Below are positions 27,437-36,198 of a stretch of DNA of 64,000 nt, in pieces. The position numbers and the translations under genes are program-made. The stretch is from Metabacillus bambusae. Its GTDB lineage: Bacteria; Bacillota; Bacilli; Bacillales; Bacillaceae. Positions within the stretch are counted from its first letter, which is position 1, and every line of letters starts with the position of its first letter. The stretch is from positions 62,001-126,000 of the forward strand of contig NZ_JAGDEL010000013.1 in assembly GCF_017497975.1 (NCBI RefSeq), given 5' to 3'. The notes beneath the pieces were generated by a model. The model made no database searches. It saw nothing but the letters and a program-made list of their open reading frames with translations, and was not told the origin of the DNA.

Positions 27437-28529
27437 TTTCTCCTCCCATAATAAGTTCTATTACGTCATTAAATTTATCTTCTCCCATAAGATTAAGGGC
27501 TTTTTCAGACATCTCTTTCACCATTGATGGGTTGGCAAGCATTGTTTTTAATTCGGTCTCAATCATTTTTGCTGTTACTTCAGCACTTACTCCTAAGCAA
27601 CAAGTTGCTCCTATGTCATGTACCAGTTTTGTTATTTCCATTTGGTTATCTGCAGTCACAATTGAGAGTGTTGGTAATCCTAAATAACATCGCTCCCATG
27701 TGGAGCTTCCACCTGCCCCGATTGAAATGTCGGCTTTCCTCATTAATTCAGCCATATAATCTATCTGACAATGAAAAAATGTATTAGGTAGCTTCTCACA
27801 TATTTGTTGAATGACATCCTTTTTTTTATTTGTCTCACCTACTACGACATCAATGTATAAATTAGAAAACTGGACATGACTTAATGCTTGTAATGTTTTG
27901 AAGGTTTCATTTGTAGGGTCTGTGCCACCAAAAAACACGAGAATTCTATTTATCCTCCCATCTCGATTCGTTAACTGCTTCTTAGATAATCGAAATTCAG
28001 AGCGGAGAATAGCATAACTAGTACCTACTAACTTCACGCAACTTTTTGGGACTAACTCATGATAGCGACACTGATCATACGAACTATTTTGATCTAATAA
28101 AATGCTGCATTGGTGTGGTCGATCTGCTAAATCATCAATCACAACTATCTTGTTCACACTATCTTTAATCACATTCTCCCATCTTTGATCGATTGCATAA
28201 TGATCAATGATCAAGCAATCAACAGATAAGGATTCAACAAGGATTTGTGCTGTTTCCATCGCATCCGTTTTCCAATCCACCTGTAACCATGCATCATAAG
28301 GTCTATCACCTTCATTTAGTGGATGCTTATTTATTTGGAAAGGCAGCAAAAAAACATGATAGCCTTTGTTAGAAATATAGTTCGCCATATTCCCAGGTAA
28401 ATCACGACAAATGAACGAGACCTGAGCTCCACCTTTTTTAAGTTCATTTGCAAGTGTTAGACAACGCATGACATGACCAGTACCAATTTCATATGAAGAA
28501 TCGACTCGAAAGATTATATTCATGCACAT
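27423..28529 (-). CDS. pseG: UDP-2,4-diacetamido-trideoxy-altropyranose hydrolase (PseG/SpsG)
   Basis: A 368-residue GT-B-fold protein. It starts IIFRVDSSYEIGTGHVMRC, with the catalytic-region glycine/histidine GTGHVMRCLTLA, DHYAIDQRWE and the C-terminal donor half with GAGGSSTWERCYLGLPTL. PseG removes UDP from the diacetamido sugar before condensation by PseI. B. subtilis SpsG is the same family. Start ATG 28529 has AAAGGACGG six bases upstream; ATG 28523 is an alternative two codons later. Lies between pseC and pseH. Confidence 0.9.
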   Translation of the reverse strand: MCMNIIFRVDSSYEIGTGHVMRCLTLANELKKGGAQVSFICRDLPGNMANYISNKGYHVFLLPFQINKHPLNEGDRPYDAWLQVDWKTDAMETAQILVESLSVDCLIIDHYAIDQRWENVIKDSVNKIVVIDDLADRPHQCSILLDQNSSYDQCRYHELVPKSCVKLVGTSYAILRSEFRLSKKQLTNRDGRINRILVFFGGTDPTNETFKTLQALSHVQFSNLYIDVVVGETNKKKDVIQQICEKLPNTFFHCQIDYMAELMRKADISIGAGGSSTWERCYLGLPTLSIVTADNQMEITKLVHDIGATCCLGVSAEVTAKMIETELKTMLANPSMVKEMSEKALNLMGEDKFNDVIELIMGGENGTH

Positions 28530-28562
28530 TATCCGTCCTTTACATCACTAAAGGTTATCAAA

Positions 28563-29762
28563 CTATTTTATAGAATAGTAATTTACCACCTTTTTCACAG
28601 CATTAACAACATCCATCACATCACGATTTTCCATTCCTGCAAATAAAGGGAGGGTAATAAACTCTTCATAACAGCTTTCAGCAATCGGACAAATACCCTT
28701 TTCATAGCCCATGCTTTCATAATATGGGTGAAGATATACAGGGAGATAATGGACATTGACACCGATATTTTCTTTTAGTAGCGCTTGAAAGATATCTTTT
28801 CTATTAGTGGTTAACTTTGTGAGTTGAAATTTCAAAACATATAAATGCCAACTAGAATCTACATATGAAAGTTGATGAGGAAGAATAACTTCTTGTAATG
28901 TGCTCAATTCCTTCGAATAAATCTCAGCAAGTTGCTTACGCTTCTCTATAAAACTCTCTAGTTTTTTTAACTGTGAAATCCCAAGTGATGCTTGAATATC
29001 TGTGATTCGATAGTTAAAGCCAAGAAATTGCATCTCATAATACCAGGGGCCATGGTTTTTCTTTAATAACCACGGATCCCTTGTAATTCCATGTGTCCGA
29101 AATTGTAGTAGTTTCTCATAATATTTTTCTTGATTTGTTGTAATAATTCCGCCTTCTCCAGTTGTGATATGTTTCACTGGATGAAAGCTAAACATCGTCA
29201 TATCACCGATTGAACCAATTCTCTTATTCTTGTATGTTGCCCCTATCGCATGTGCAGCATCTTCAATCACAATTAGGTTTTCTTCACGAGCGATTTTTAA
29301 GATTTCATCGAGCTCAGCTGGCTGGCCAGTAAAGTGGACTGGAATAATTGCTTTTGTTTTTTCAGTTATGTTTTCCTTTATCAATTTTGGATCTATGTTA
29401 TACGTTAGTGGATCAATATCAACAAATACTGGTTTTCCTCCTTGGTATAAAACACAGTTAGCAGAGGCAGCGAAGGTCATTGGTGATGTAATCACCTCAT
29501 CACCCTCACTAATACCAGCGGCAAAGCAAGCTCCATGTAATGCCGCAGTTCCGCTTGAAAATGCAACAGCATACTTTGCACCTGTGAACTTTGCAATCTC
29601 TGATTCAAATTGCTTAATTGCAGGACCAGTTGTTAGAAAATCACTACTTAAAACCTTTACAACTGATTGAATATCATCCTCATCGATTACTTGTTTTCCA
29701 TAAGGCAAATAGTCATTACGTACGGGAGTTCCACCATGGATTGCTAATTTGCTTTCACTCAT
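28563..29762 (-). CDS. pseC: PLP-dependent UDP-sugar aminotransferase (PseC/SpsC, DegT family)
   Basis: A 399-residue DegT/DnrJ/EryC1 aminotransferase. AFSSGTAALHGA binds PLP phosphate, IEDAAHAIGATY provides the Asp, and the Schiff-base lysine is in SFHPVKHITTGEGG, the exact PseC-type context. It transfers an amino group to the 4-keto carbon of a UDP-deoxy sugar. Overlaps the preceding SDR gene by four bases (ATGA-type coupling). Homologous to B. subtilis SpsC. The specific substrate is inferred from the pseB-like and pseG/H/I neighbours. Confidence 0.92.
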   Translation of the reverse strand: MSESKLAIHGGTPVRNDYLPYGKQVIDEDDIQSVVKVLSSDFLTTGPAIKQFESEIAKFTGAKYAVAFSSGTAALHGACFAAGISEGDEVITSPMTFAASANCVLYQGGKPVFVDIDPLTYNIDPKLIKENITEKTKAIIPVHFTGQPAELDEILKIAREENLIVIEDAAHAIGATYKNKRIGSIGDMTMFSFHPVKHITTGEGGIITTNQEKYYEKLLQFRTHGITRDPWLLKKNHGPWYYEMQFLGFNYRITDIQASLGISQLKKLESFIEKRKQLAEIYSKELSTLQEVILPHQLSYVDSSWHLYVLKFQLTKLTTNRKDIFQALLKENIGVNVHYLPVYLHPYYESMGYEKGICPIAESCYEEFITLPLFAGMENRDVMDVVNAVKKVVNYYSIK

Positions 29763-30724
29763 GATTTGAAATGATCCTTTTTATGAAAGGTTGATTGAAT
29801 CCATTTTTCTGTTCGTTTTATCCCCTCTTCAATTGATACGTTTGGTGTCCAAAATAGGGTCTTTTCAGCTTTTTGAAAATTACATAACAACTTTTGAATT
29901 TCACTTTGAGGATGAATATGAGGGATATGGAGAATGGGTACCTGTTTGTCTGCAATAAGCTCTGCTAAAGCATTAATTGAAATATCTTTTCCTGTACCAG
30001 CATTGACAATTTCTCCATTTATTTGATCATTGTAACCAGCTTCAACAACAAAATCAGCACAGTCTTCTACATAAAGTAAATCTCTTGTTTGTGTACCATC
30101 GCCATAAATATTTAACGGTTGGCCTTTTAACTTATTATGAATAAAGATCGCCACAACACCACCTTCACCACCCGTTTTCTGAAAAGGACCATACGTATTA
30201 AACGGTCTTACGACAACAGCTGGTAAACCGTATGCGAAGAAATATGATAACACCATATTTTCAGCAGCTATTTTAGCTCCAGCATATGGGGATGCAGGTT
30301 TGATGGGTGATAGTTCATCAATACCCTGATCATCATGTGCTCTAGCATAAACCATACATGTACTCATAAAAACAATTTTAACTTGCTGTTTTCTACACTC
30401 TTCTAATAAATAAAAGGTAGCAACTGTATCATTTGTAAACGTTGTTTCAGGGTCATCAATACTATCCTGAACATTAATGCTTGCTGCAAGATGGTAACAA
30501 AGATCAAAGTGAGTATCCCGAAAAAGATCTTCTAAAGATTCTCGATCTTTAAGATCCATAATTTTGACCATTTGCAGGTTTTCATTGTCAAAAAACTCGT
30601 TCAAATTCTCAAGTGATGAATTTGCTAAGTTATCTATTACCCAAACCTTGTGTCCATCCCTTATTAATCGTCCAACAACCCATCTGCCAATGAAACCAGA
30701 GCCACCGGTTACTAATACGTTCAT
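29759..30724 (-). CDS. NAD-dependent epimerase/dehydratase (extended SDR)
   Basis: A 321-residue extended SDR with GGSGFIGRWV (NAD site), MSTCMVYAR (Ser/Thr region), SPYAGAKIAAEN (YxxxK) and RDLLYVEDCADF. ATG 30724 is chosen because GGAGG lies six bases upstream; the ATG at 30736 overlaps the pseB stop. In the canonical pseudaminate pathway only PseB is needed before PseC. In Bacillus thuringiensis two SDR enzymes (Pen and Pal) do this job, so this gene may be the second one. A UDP-hexose 4-epimerase is the alternative. It is fully embedded between pseB and pseC with overlapping ends. Confidence 0.85.
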   Translation of the reverse strand: MNVLVTGGSGFIGRWVVGRLIRDGHKVWVIDNLANSSLENLNEFFDNENLQMVKIMDLKDRESLEDLFRDTHFDLCYHLAASINVQDSIDDPETTFTNDTVATFYLLEECRKQQVKIVFMSTCMVYARAHDDQGIDELSPIKPASPYAGAKIAAENMVLSYFFAYGLPAVVVRPFNTYGPFQKTGGEGGVVAIFIHNKLKGQPLNIYGDGTQTRDLLYVEDCADFVVEAGYNDQINGEIVNAGTGKDISINALAELIADKQVPILHIPHIHPQSEIQKLLCNFQKAEKTLFWTPNVSIEEGIKRTEKWIQSTFHKKDHFKS

Positions 30725-30735
30725 AATAACCTCCA

Positions 30736-31740
30736 TTAGATTAAATTTTGTTCAATAATTGTATTCCGTACTTGTTCCTTAGTCAGCGGAATATCTCCTT
30801 CCGAGCTATAGGTTCCAGGTTTCGGTCTGCTTGCTTCCTCGTACGTTTTTCTAGCCGCAAAAGGAGAAGGAATAATATATAATTCCGGTAATTCAAAAGC
30901 ACTTAATGATTCGTCATACGTCATCAGTTCTTCATATCTTTTCTCACCAGGCTTTAAGCCAATTTCAACGATATCAATTGTGGATGGGTCAATCCCGTAT
31001 TTCGTTGAGGTTTCTTCTATAATGATTTCAGCTAAATCCTTAAGTTTAATCACAGGCATTTTTAATATAAAGGTTTCTCCACCTTGAGATATTTTTAATG
31101 ATTCGATTGTCAGTTTAGTCGCCTGCTCTAACGTCATCATAAATCTTGTCATCGATAAATCTGTTACGGTTACAGCTTTACCTTCCCTTACTTGCTTAAC
31201 AAATAACGGGATGACGGAGCCTCTAGAGCCCATAACATTTCCAAACCGGACACTAGAGAAAATGGTTTTTCCTGAGCCCTTTGAGTATTCTGCAGAGGAA
31301 ATAAGTTTCTCAGCGGATAATTTCGTAGCTCCATAATTGTTTGTCGGAGAAATTGCTTTATCAGTGCTTGTAAACACGACCTTTTTTACGTTTTGATGTT
31401 TCGCTGCTTTGATCACGTTATACGTACCAATAATATTTGTAAGCACAGCTTCAAAAGGATTATATTCACAAAAGGAAACATGCTTCATTGCTGCTGTATG
31501 GAAAACATAATCGATATCTTCCATTGCACTTAATACACGATCATAATCGCGAATATCCCCAATCAAAAATCTTAGCCTTGAATTGTCATTTACTTCATTT
31601 TGAAGCTTGAATTGTTTATATTCATCCCTGCTAAATATTCGAATGACTTCTGGATTCTCTTGTAAAATATGCTTCACGATATTTTTACCGATTGTCCCTG
31701 TTCCACCGATAACTAAGATTTTTTTGTTTTTAAAAAACAT
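30736..31740 (-). CDS. pseB: UDP-GlcNAc 4,6-dehydratase-type SDR (PseB/CapD family)
   Basis: A 334-residue SDR of the PseB type: GGTGTIGKNIV (cofactor), AAMKHVSFCEYNPFEAVLTN (the MKHVxxCExNP signature), STDKAISPTNNYGATK with the Tyr-Lys pair, and FGNVMGSRGSVIPLF. PseB dehydrates UDP-GlcNAc and inverts C5 to start pseudaminic acid synthesis; the related FlaA1/CapD enzymes act without or with inversion. Located after spsB and before a second SDR. Which exact product forms is uncertain because of that second SDR. Confidence 0.88.
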   Translation of the reverse strand: MFFKNKKILVIGGTGTIGKNIVKHILQENPEVIRIFSRDEYKQFKLQNEVNDNSRLRFLIGDIRDYDRVLSAMEDIDYVFHTAAMKHVSFCEYNPFEAVLTNIIGTYNVIKAAKHQNVKKVVFTSTDKAISPTNNYGATKLSAEKLISSAEYSKGSGKTIFSSVRFGNVMGSRGSVIPLFVKQVREGKAVTVTDLSMTRFMMTLEQATKLTIESLKISQGGETFILKMPVIKLKDLAEIIIEETSTKYGIDPSTIDIVEIGLKPGEKRYEELMTYDESLSAFELPELYIIPSPFAARKTYEEASRPKPGTYSSEGDIPLTKEQVRNTIIEQNLI

Positions 31741-31768
31741 ATCTATCCTCCTATCCCTCTAATTACAA

Positions 31769-33193
31769 TTATTTAGGTCTTACTTTTGTCAATTGAAAAA
31801 TCAAATTTGAGAGTTCTTCACCAGAGTTTTCTGTTCTATAGGAGTCTAGTAAAAATTTTTCTTTCACATCTATATAATCTGTTTTCCCATTAGGGCTATT
31901 AAAATAAATAGTAATAATCTTAACTAATTCGATTGGATCACTCTGAATATAATGACCAAGTCTATTGTAATAATCGTACAAACGATTACTTTGTATAAAA
32001 TAATAAACAAAAACTGGCTTATTAAATAAACAACTCTCTAATGCAACTGTTGATAGTGCAGACACCACCGCATCCGTATGAAAGATTAAATCATGTGTAT
32101 TAATTTTTCTATCTCTAATAACGTGTACTGAATTAAATTCACTTTCCAACTCCGTATATAATTTAATTCTCCGCTTACCAAGTTCCCAAGGATGGGGCTT
32201 TATTAAAAATTGAAAGTTTTGATTGCCAGCTAACTCAGAAATCATCTTTTTAAACTTAGATTCTTCTAAATTAGGTCCTGTAATAATTAATAAAGTTATT
32301 TTATTAGGGTCTAGATCATATTCATTTAGTAATGTTTTTCTTGAAACTCTAGAAGAACAAGAAAAGATTTTATCATATCTAGGATGACCGATAGCTACAA
32401 TCCTCTCTTCTTCAAGGCCTCTTGCCACATACCATCTTTTCTCATATTCACCATATACAGCAATATGACTTGAAAAGACCGGGATGAAAGCTTCTTCCCC
32501 CATTAATATGCCATGCTGTAAACAAACATTAGGAATTCCCTTCATAGAGGCAACTATAGCTAGAGACCGACTAACAACATCCTCAGTTGAACCTATTAGT
32601 ACAGTTGCGATGTCCTTTTCATCAAATAGATTTAAGATCGTTTCTAATGCATCTACAATAATAGGAATTCTTTGAATGAATGTTTTTATAAAAAAAGAAT
32701 TACTAAAAGCAGGATGATCCTTATATTTAGCAAGAATAGAATATGCTGTCTTCATTAACTGTTTAGACGTTTCACTCGTGTCTCTCTTAAAATTACCGAT
32801 GTATTCATTCGGAATCCCATAATAATCTGTGGTTTTAGAACGTGATAACACCATCGTGTGTTCACCGCTAAAATGATCATGTAAGATTTCCACTGGAATC
32901 CTTGTATAGTCTAAATTGATAAGGATCTTACCATCTAACATAGTCTTCAACGGTTTCTTTAAAGGTACTAACATCTTTTCAAAAAAGGGTTGAATCTCAA
33001 TTGATTTCTTAATACTTGCATATGTTAATTTTGCAGCAAACTCTTCCTGCTCCATATGAATTTTAAGGTCAGTATCAATTTGTTGATAGAAATTCGTCAT
33101 AAGAGCAATTGGAATTTCTCGATATTTTAAATTCTTTAGTACATTAATAAATTCACTATAAAGAGACCAATAATTATTTAAATAAATGCTCAA
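31769..33193 (-). CDS. spsB: Spore polysaccharide protein SpsB (GT-B/CDP-glycerol transferase-like)
   Basis: A 474-residue protein close in length to B. subtilis SpsB (about 479). The C-terminal half (about 190-460) has GSTEDVVSRSLAIV, NVCLQHGILMG, AIGHPRYDK, FLIKPHPWELG and a SALSTVALES motif, the pattern of the CDP-glycerol glycerophosphotransferase/polysialyltransferase-like GT-B group. It probably adds a sugar or glycerol-phosphate unit to the spore polymer. TTG start at 33193 with AAAGGAGGG upstream. Follows spsA by about 200 bases in the same direction. No membrane segment. Exact reaction unknown. Confidence 0.85.
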   Translation of the reverse strand: MSIYLNNYWSLYSEFINVLKNLKYREIPIALMTNFYQQIDTDLKIHMEQEEFAAKLTYASIKKSIEIQPFFEKMLVPLKKPLKTMLDGKILINLDYTRIPVEILHDHFSGEHTMVLSRSKTTDYYGIPNEYIGNFKRDTSETSKQLMKTAYSILAKYKDHPAFSNSFFIKTFIQRIPIIVDALETILNLFDEKDIATVLIGSTEDVVSRSLAIVASMKGIPNVCLQHGILMGEEAFIPVFSSHIAVYGEYEKRWYVARGLEEERIVAIGHPRYDKIFSCSSRVSRKTLLNEYDLDPNKITLLIITGPNLEESKFKKMISELAGNQNFQFLIKPHPWELGKRRIKLYTELESEFNSVHVIRDRKINTHDLIFHTDAVVSALSTVALESCLFNKPVFVYYFIQSNRLYDYYNRLGHYIQSDPIELVKIITIYFNSPNGKTDYIDVKEKFLLDSYRTENSGEELSNLIFQLTKVRPK

Positions 33194-33394
33194 TTTTATC
33201 CCTCCTTTTGCATGAAGGAAATGGGAACGAAACTACACTAAATTAACAGAATAACGTTCCTAATTTTATTTATTAGTAAGTGATAGCTCCTTTCCACTCC
33301 TATATTGAAGTGGGACTTGTAGTTATACACAGTTTTTCCTTCAGTATTAATTGTGACGTGTTGGTCTTTTATTGTATGAAACTAAGTAGATCAT

Positions 33395-34168
33395 TTATTT
33401 GTTTTTCATTGATCTTAATTCTTCTCGCAACTCCCTACATGTTCTTTGGGGAGGTAACATTTGGACAAATTCACTTTTTTCTTGTTGGGCCAATTGATGA
33501 TGGATTGATAATTCTGTTATAAAGTTATCATCTAAAATTTCCTTTATTGGGTAGAAATCCCAATACTGATTTAATCGCCAGAAAAACCTCGCATCACCTA
33601 TTCGGTAAAACTCTGGATTCTCATCCCAAAATGAGTCAAACTTTTCTTTTACGACAGGAAGAATGGAGCTTCTATGCATGATTGAACAATGATCTATTTG
33701 ACAAGGTGCTACCGAGACAATCCCCTTTGTAGGTCTTAATTGTTTTTTCGTAATCTCATTCTTTTCGTTTAAATAGATAACTAATGAAGCGGAATAAACA
33801 ATCATAACATTCTGATATTTATCTAAATAATTCACCATCTTTTCTAGTCTAGTTTTTCTATAACAGTTATCATCAGTTGCATATGAAATATACTCACCGG
33901 ACGATTTTAGTAAGGCTTCATTGATTAAAGCAGCATATCTAACTTTCTCAACTCTTTCGTTCATTGTTTGAATATTACTTTGATAAAATTTAATTCTCTT
34001 ATCACTTAAAAAAGGCTCTATTGCTTTTATTGTTTCTGAGTCCGAATTATCATCCATTATTAGCAACTCAAAATCAGTAAACGACTGATTTAAAATCGCT
34101 TGAATAGACTTCGTGATATATGCTGGCTTATTGTAACTTGTCATAATGATTGATACTTTTGTCAACAT
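33395..34168 (-). CDS. spsA: Spore coat polysaccharide glycosyltransferase SpsA (GT2)
   Basis: A 257-residue GT-A glycosyltransferase nearly collinear with B. subtilis SpsA. VSIIMTSYNKPAYITKSI opens the nucleotide-binding fold; ISYATDDNCY carries the Asp-Asp metal/UDP motif at about 97-99; APCQIDHCSIMHRSS and FYRIGDARFFWRLN are SpsA hallmarks, and the C-terminus keeps LPPQRTCRELRE. First gene of the long operon, with ribosome site GGGAGGTG and a predicted sigma-K promoter 30-56 bases upstream. Acts in the mother cell on spore-surface glycan synthesis; sugar donor not fixed. Confidence 0.94.
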   Translation of the reverse strand: MLTKVSIIMTSYNKPAYITKSIQAILNQSFTDFELLIMDDNSDSETIKAIEPFLSDKRIKFYQSNIQTMNERVEKVRYAALINEALLKSSGEYISYATDDNCYRKTRLEKMVNYLDKYQNVMIVYSASLVIYLNEKNEITKKQLRPTKGIVSVAPCQIDHCSIMHRSSILPVVKEKFDSFWDENPEFYRIGDARFFWRLNQYWDFYPIKEILDDNFITELSIHHQLAQQEKSEFVQMLPPQRTCRELREELRSMKNK

Positions 34169-34197
34169 AACACCTCCCGATTTACCTAATGTCTATT

Positions 34198-34224
34198 TAT
34201 TCTATGTTTTGAATAGTAAAATGT
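34198..34224 (-). promoter_or_regulatory. Predicted sigma-K promoter of the sps/pse/rfb operon
   Basis: On the minus strand ACA (34222-34224) and CATAGAATA (34198-34206) fit the B. subtilis sigma-K consensus (AC, 16-17 bases, CATAnnnTA). The two boxes are separated by 16 bases counted after AC, and the site lies about 30 bases before spsA. Confidence 0.65.
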
Positions 34225-34339
34225 AATAGGATATAAAACTATATTTGATAAAGTTCATATCAAAGATTACTATTTGTAATACAAGCAGTTTGTAAATAAT
34301 AGGCTTATTTACCTGATGCTTTTTTACTATAAAATCACT

Positions 34340-34386
34340 AAAAGCTGGATCAAAGTTCACTATAAGTGAATTTTGATCCAGCTTTT
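34340..34386 (-). terminator. Terminator of the coiled-coil spore protein gene
   Basis: Long hairpin: arms AAAAGCTGGATCAAA and TTTGATCCAGCTTTT, extended by TTCACT/AGTGAA around a 3-base loop. It lies just past the stop at 34399 and insulates it from spsA. Confidence 0.9.
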
Positions 34387-34398
34387 AAAAAAGATAAT

Positions 34399-35697
34399 TC
34401 ATGAATCTGTATCAGAAGGAGGAAAAGAAATCGCTAATATTTGCTTGCTGTCAATGACGACAACATTCCCGTCAGAATGTCTAAATGATGAGAGATCTGT
34501 TTGTTGATCATAATTGACAAATGTTTGGACTAGGATCTGCTGACCTCTAACAGTTACTGAGCTTACTGCTTTGCCTGGTGGTAAATTCTGCAATAATTGC
34601 ACAACTGCACTTTGTGATGATTGCAGCAAATCTAATGCCTCAATTTGACGCTTAGACAGATCTTCAAGTTGAGAATTTAATTGATCTTGATCACTACCCC
34701 TCCGTTGTTCAAACTCATCCTGATTCGTGGTTAATTTGCTTACTTCAGTAAGAACATCATTTACATATTTCCCTTCTCTTTCCTTATGTTCTTCCTTCAT
34801 ACTTTGCAATGTATCGATTATCGTTGCTAATTCCGCTTTTTGATTTTCTTCGGATGCAATTTGCATATCCTTTATTGTATACAAGGAGGATAACAAGTTT
34901 TTCAGCTGCTCTAGATTGATATCATAGTGATCTGCTTGCTTCTCCTTTATATTTTCTACGTTTTCCGCCAATTGTTTCATTTCATCTTGTGTATTGAGAA
35001 CATCGGTTTTATGTTGATTCAATAAACTACTGATTCTAGAAACAACTTCTTCAACTTTTTCTTCCTGGTTTTTCTCTGTATTAGTAAGTAATGAGTTAAG
35101 GTTTTGTACTTCTTGCTTTATTGATTGTTCATTCGCTTTTAACATTTCCTTCATTTCACTAATATGATTCACATTTTGTTGATTTTCATTTTGCAATTGT
35201 TGATCTAATGCATTCATAGATTTGTTTACTTCCTGAATAATCGCTTGCTCATTCGCTTTTAACATTTCCTTCATATTTCTTATGTTATGAGAAATCTGTT
35301 TATTTTCTTGTTGAATTTGTTGGTCGAATGCTTTTCTAGAAGTATTCAGCTCTTGTAATAAGGAGTAAATCCGATCTTGAGCATTCCCTTGTTTTAAATT
35401 CATTTGCAGCTGATACTGATTTAAATCCTGAATCGATTTTGCATTTCGCTTATTTTCCGTCATTTGTGACATTTTGAACTCATTAATCGATTGTATTATC
35501 AAATGATTGTTTTGATTGACCTGAAACGTATGTTGATTTAACTTGCAAAGCTGTTCTAATGCTTCTTTATTAACTTCCTCTAGCTTCTCAATATAAGTGA
35601 CAAATTTATTATGGTGACAATAGCCCAGGTTATGAGTTTTTATCACCTTTCTATTAGAGAAAATTATCGGGTCGGCACATTTATTAAAATAGATCAT
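34399..35697 (-). CDS. Long coiled-coil protein with C-terminal spore-surface module
   Basis: A 432-residue protein I do not recognise. A short Cys/His-containing head (FNKCADP, NLGYCHHNKF) is followed by about 300 residues of Gln/Asn/Glu/Lys-rich coiled coil. The coil contains a near-exact 40-residue tandem repeat (two copies, DNA 35107-35346, both with MKEMLKANEQ). The last 66 residues (from QLLQNLPPGKAV to SFPPSDTDS) match the 76-residue protein at 22377-22607. I choose ATG 35697 (MIYFNKCADP) because GAGG is five bases upstream and a sigma-K-like promoter overlaps the codons before it; the frame extends to 35748. No signal peptide or membrane helix. Flanked by spsA and by divergent cgeA/cgeB-like genes. 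I infer a mother-cell protein forming a filament or spacer on the spore surface. Confidence 0.85.
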   Translation of the reverse strand: MIYFNKCADPIIFSNRKVIKTHNLGYCHHNKFVTYIEKLEEVNKEALEQLCKLNQHTFQVNQNNHLIIQSINEFKMSQMTENKRNAKSIQDLNQYQLQMNLKQGNAQDRIYSLLQELNTSRKAFDQQIQQENKQISHNIRNMKEMLKANEQAIIQEVNKSMNALDQQLQNENQQNVNHISEMKEMLKANEQSIKQEVQNLNSLLTNTEKNQEEKVEEVVSRISSLLNQHKTDVLNTQDEMKQLAENVENIKEKQADHYDINLEQLKNLLSSLYTIKDMQIASEENQKAELATIIDTLQSMKEEHKEREGKYVNDVLTEVSKLTTNQDEFEQRRGSDQDQLNSQLEDLSKRQIEALDLLQSSQSAVVQLLQNLPPGKAVSSVTVRGQQILVQTFVNYDQQTDLSSFRHSDGNVVVIDSKQILAISFPPSDTDS

Positions 35698-35733
35698 TTC
35701 ATCCTCATACCCCATTATTTTTTTTATCAATAT

Positions 35734-35760
35734 CAGCATATGTACCATAAAAAAAATTGT
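35734..35760 (-). promoter_or_regulatory. Predicted sigma-K promoter of the coiled-coil gene
   Basis: On the minus strand AC (35759-35760) and CATATGCTG (35734-35742) are 16 bases apart; the -10 has one mismatch to CATAnnnTA. Initiation would fall near 35727, which supports the ATG at 35697 and rules out the longer frame. Confidence 0.55.
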
Positions 35761-35884
35761 TATTCTTTTTGTTTTGATTATTAGTACTATCAGAAATTGA
35801 ACGACACCAGTTGCTTATATAAAAAAACATGTTAAACCCAGTACTTTTTTACTATTTTTTACAACTTCTAAACTATTTCACTGT

Positions 35885-35911
35885 ACAAAACATTTTCCTT
35901 CACATATTTTA
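35885..35911 (+). promoter_or_regulatory. Predicted sigma-K promoter of the cgeA/cgeB-like pair
   Basis: AC (35885-35886), 16 bases, then CATATTTTA (35903-35911), an exact match to the sigma-K consensus, 39 bases before the TTG start at 35950. Confidence 0.65.
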
Positions 35912-35949
35912 TCCTGTGTTTATAAAAATTTCGAAGGAGTGGAAACAAA

Positions 35950-36189
35950 TTGAGTCATAATAATGGAACACAACCAACTGGAATTGGGTCAGTTCTAGAC
36001 GATCTTTTACCAGGTCAGATCATTACTGTTACAATGGATTCCGGCGATACAATTGGACCAGCACGATTTGTAACCTTTAATAGTGCAACAGGCCTTCTTA
36101 CATTAATTGAATTAGGTACTGTTACACCAGGTGATGAAGTTACTGTAATAGTTGTTGCAAGTAAAATCGAATCAATTAGATTCGAATAA
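35950..36189 (+). CDS. CgeA-like small spore crust protein
   Basis: A 79-residue protein, TTG start with AAGGAGTGG eight bases upstream. A short polar head (MSHNNGTQPTG) precedes a beta-rich module: LLPGQIITVTMDSGD, ARFVTFNSATGLLTL, and VVASKIESIRF at the end. This alternation looks like a small Sm- or SH3-like barrel and resembles the C-terminal part of B. subtilis CgeA, a spore crust protein encoded next to CgeB. Here too a cgeB-like gene follows after nine bases. Much shorter than CgeA because the Gly-rich N-terminal half is missing. Shares its module layout with 22377-22607 and the end of 34399-35697. Confidence 0.8.
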   Translation: MSHNNGTQPTGIGSVLDDLLPGQIITVTMDSGDTIGPARFVTFNSATGLLTLIELGTVTPGDEVTVIVVASKIESIRFE

Positions 36190-36198
36190 CTATCAGGG

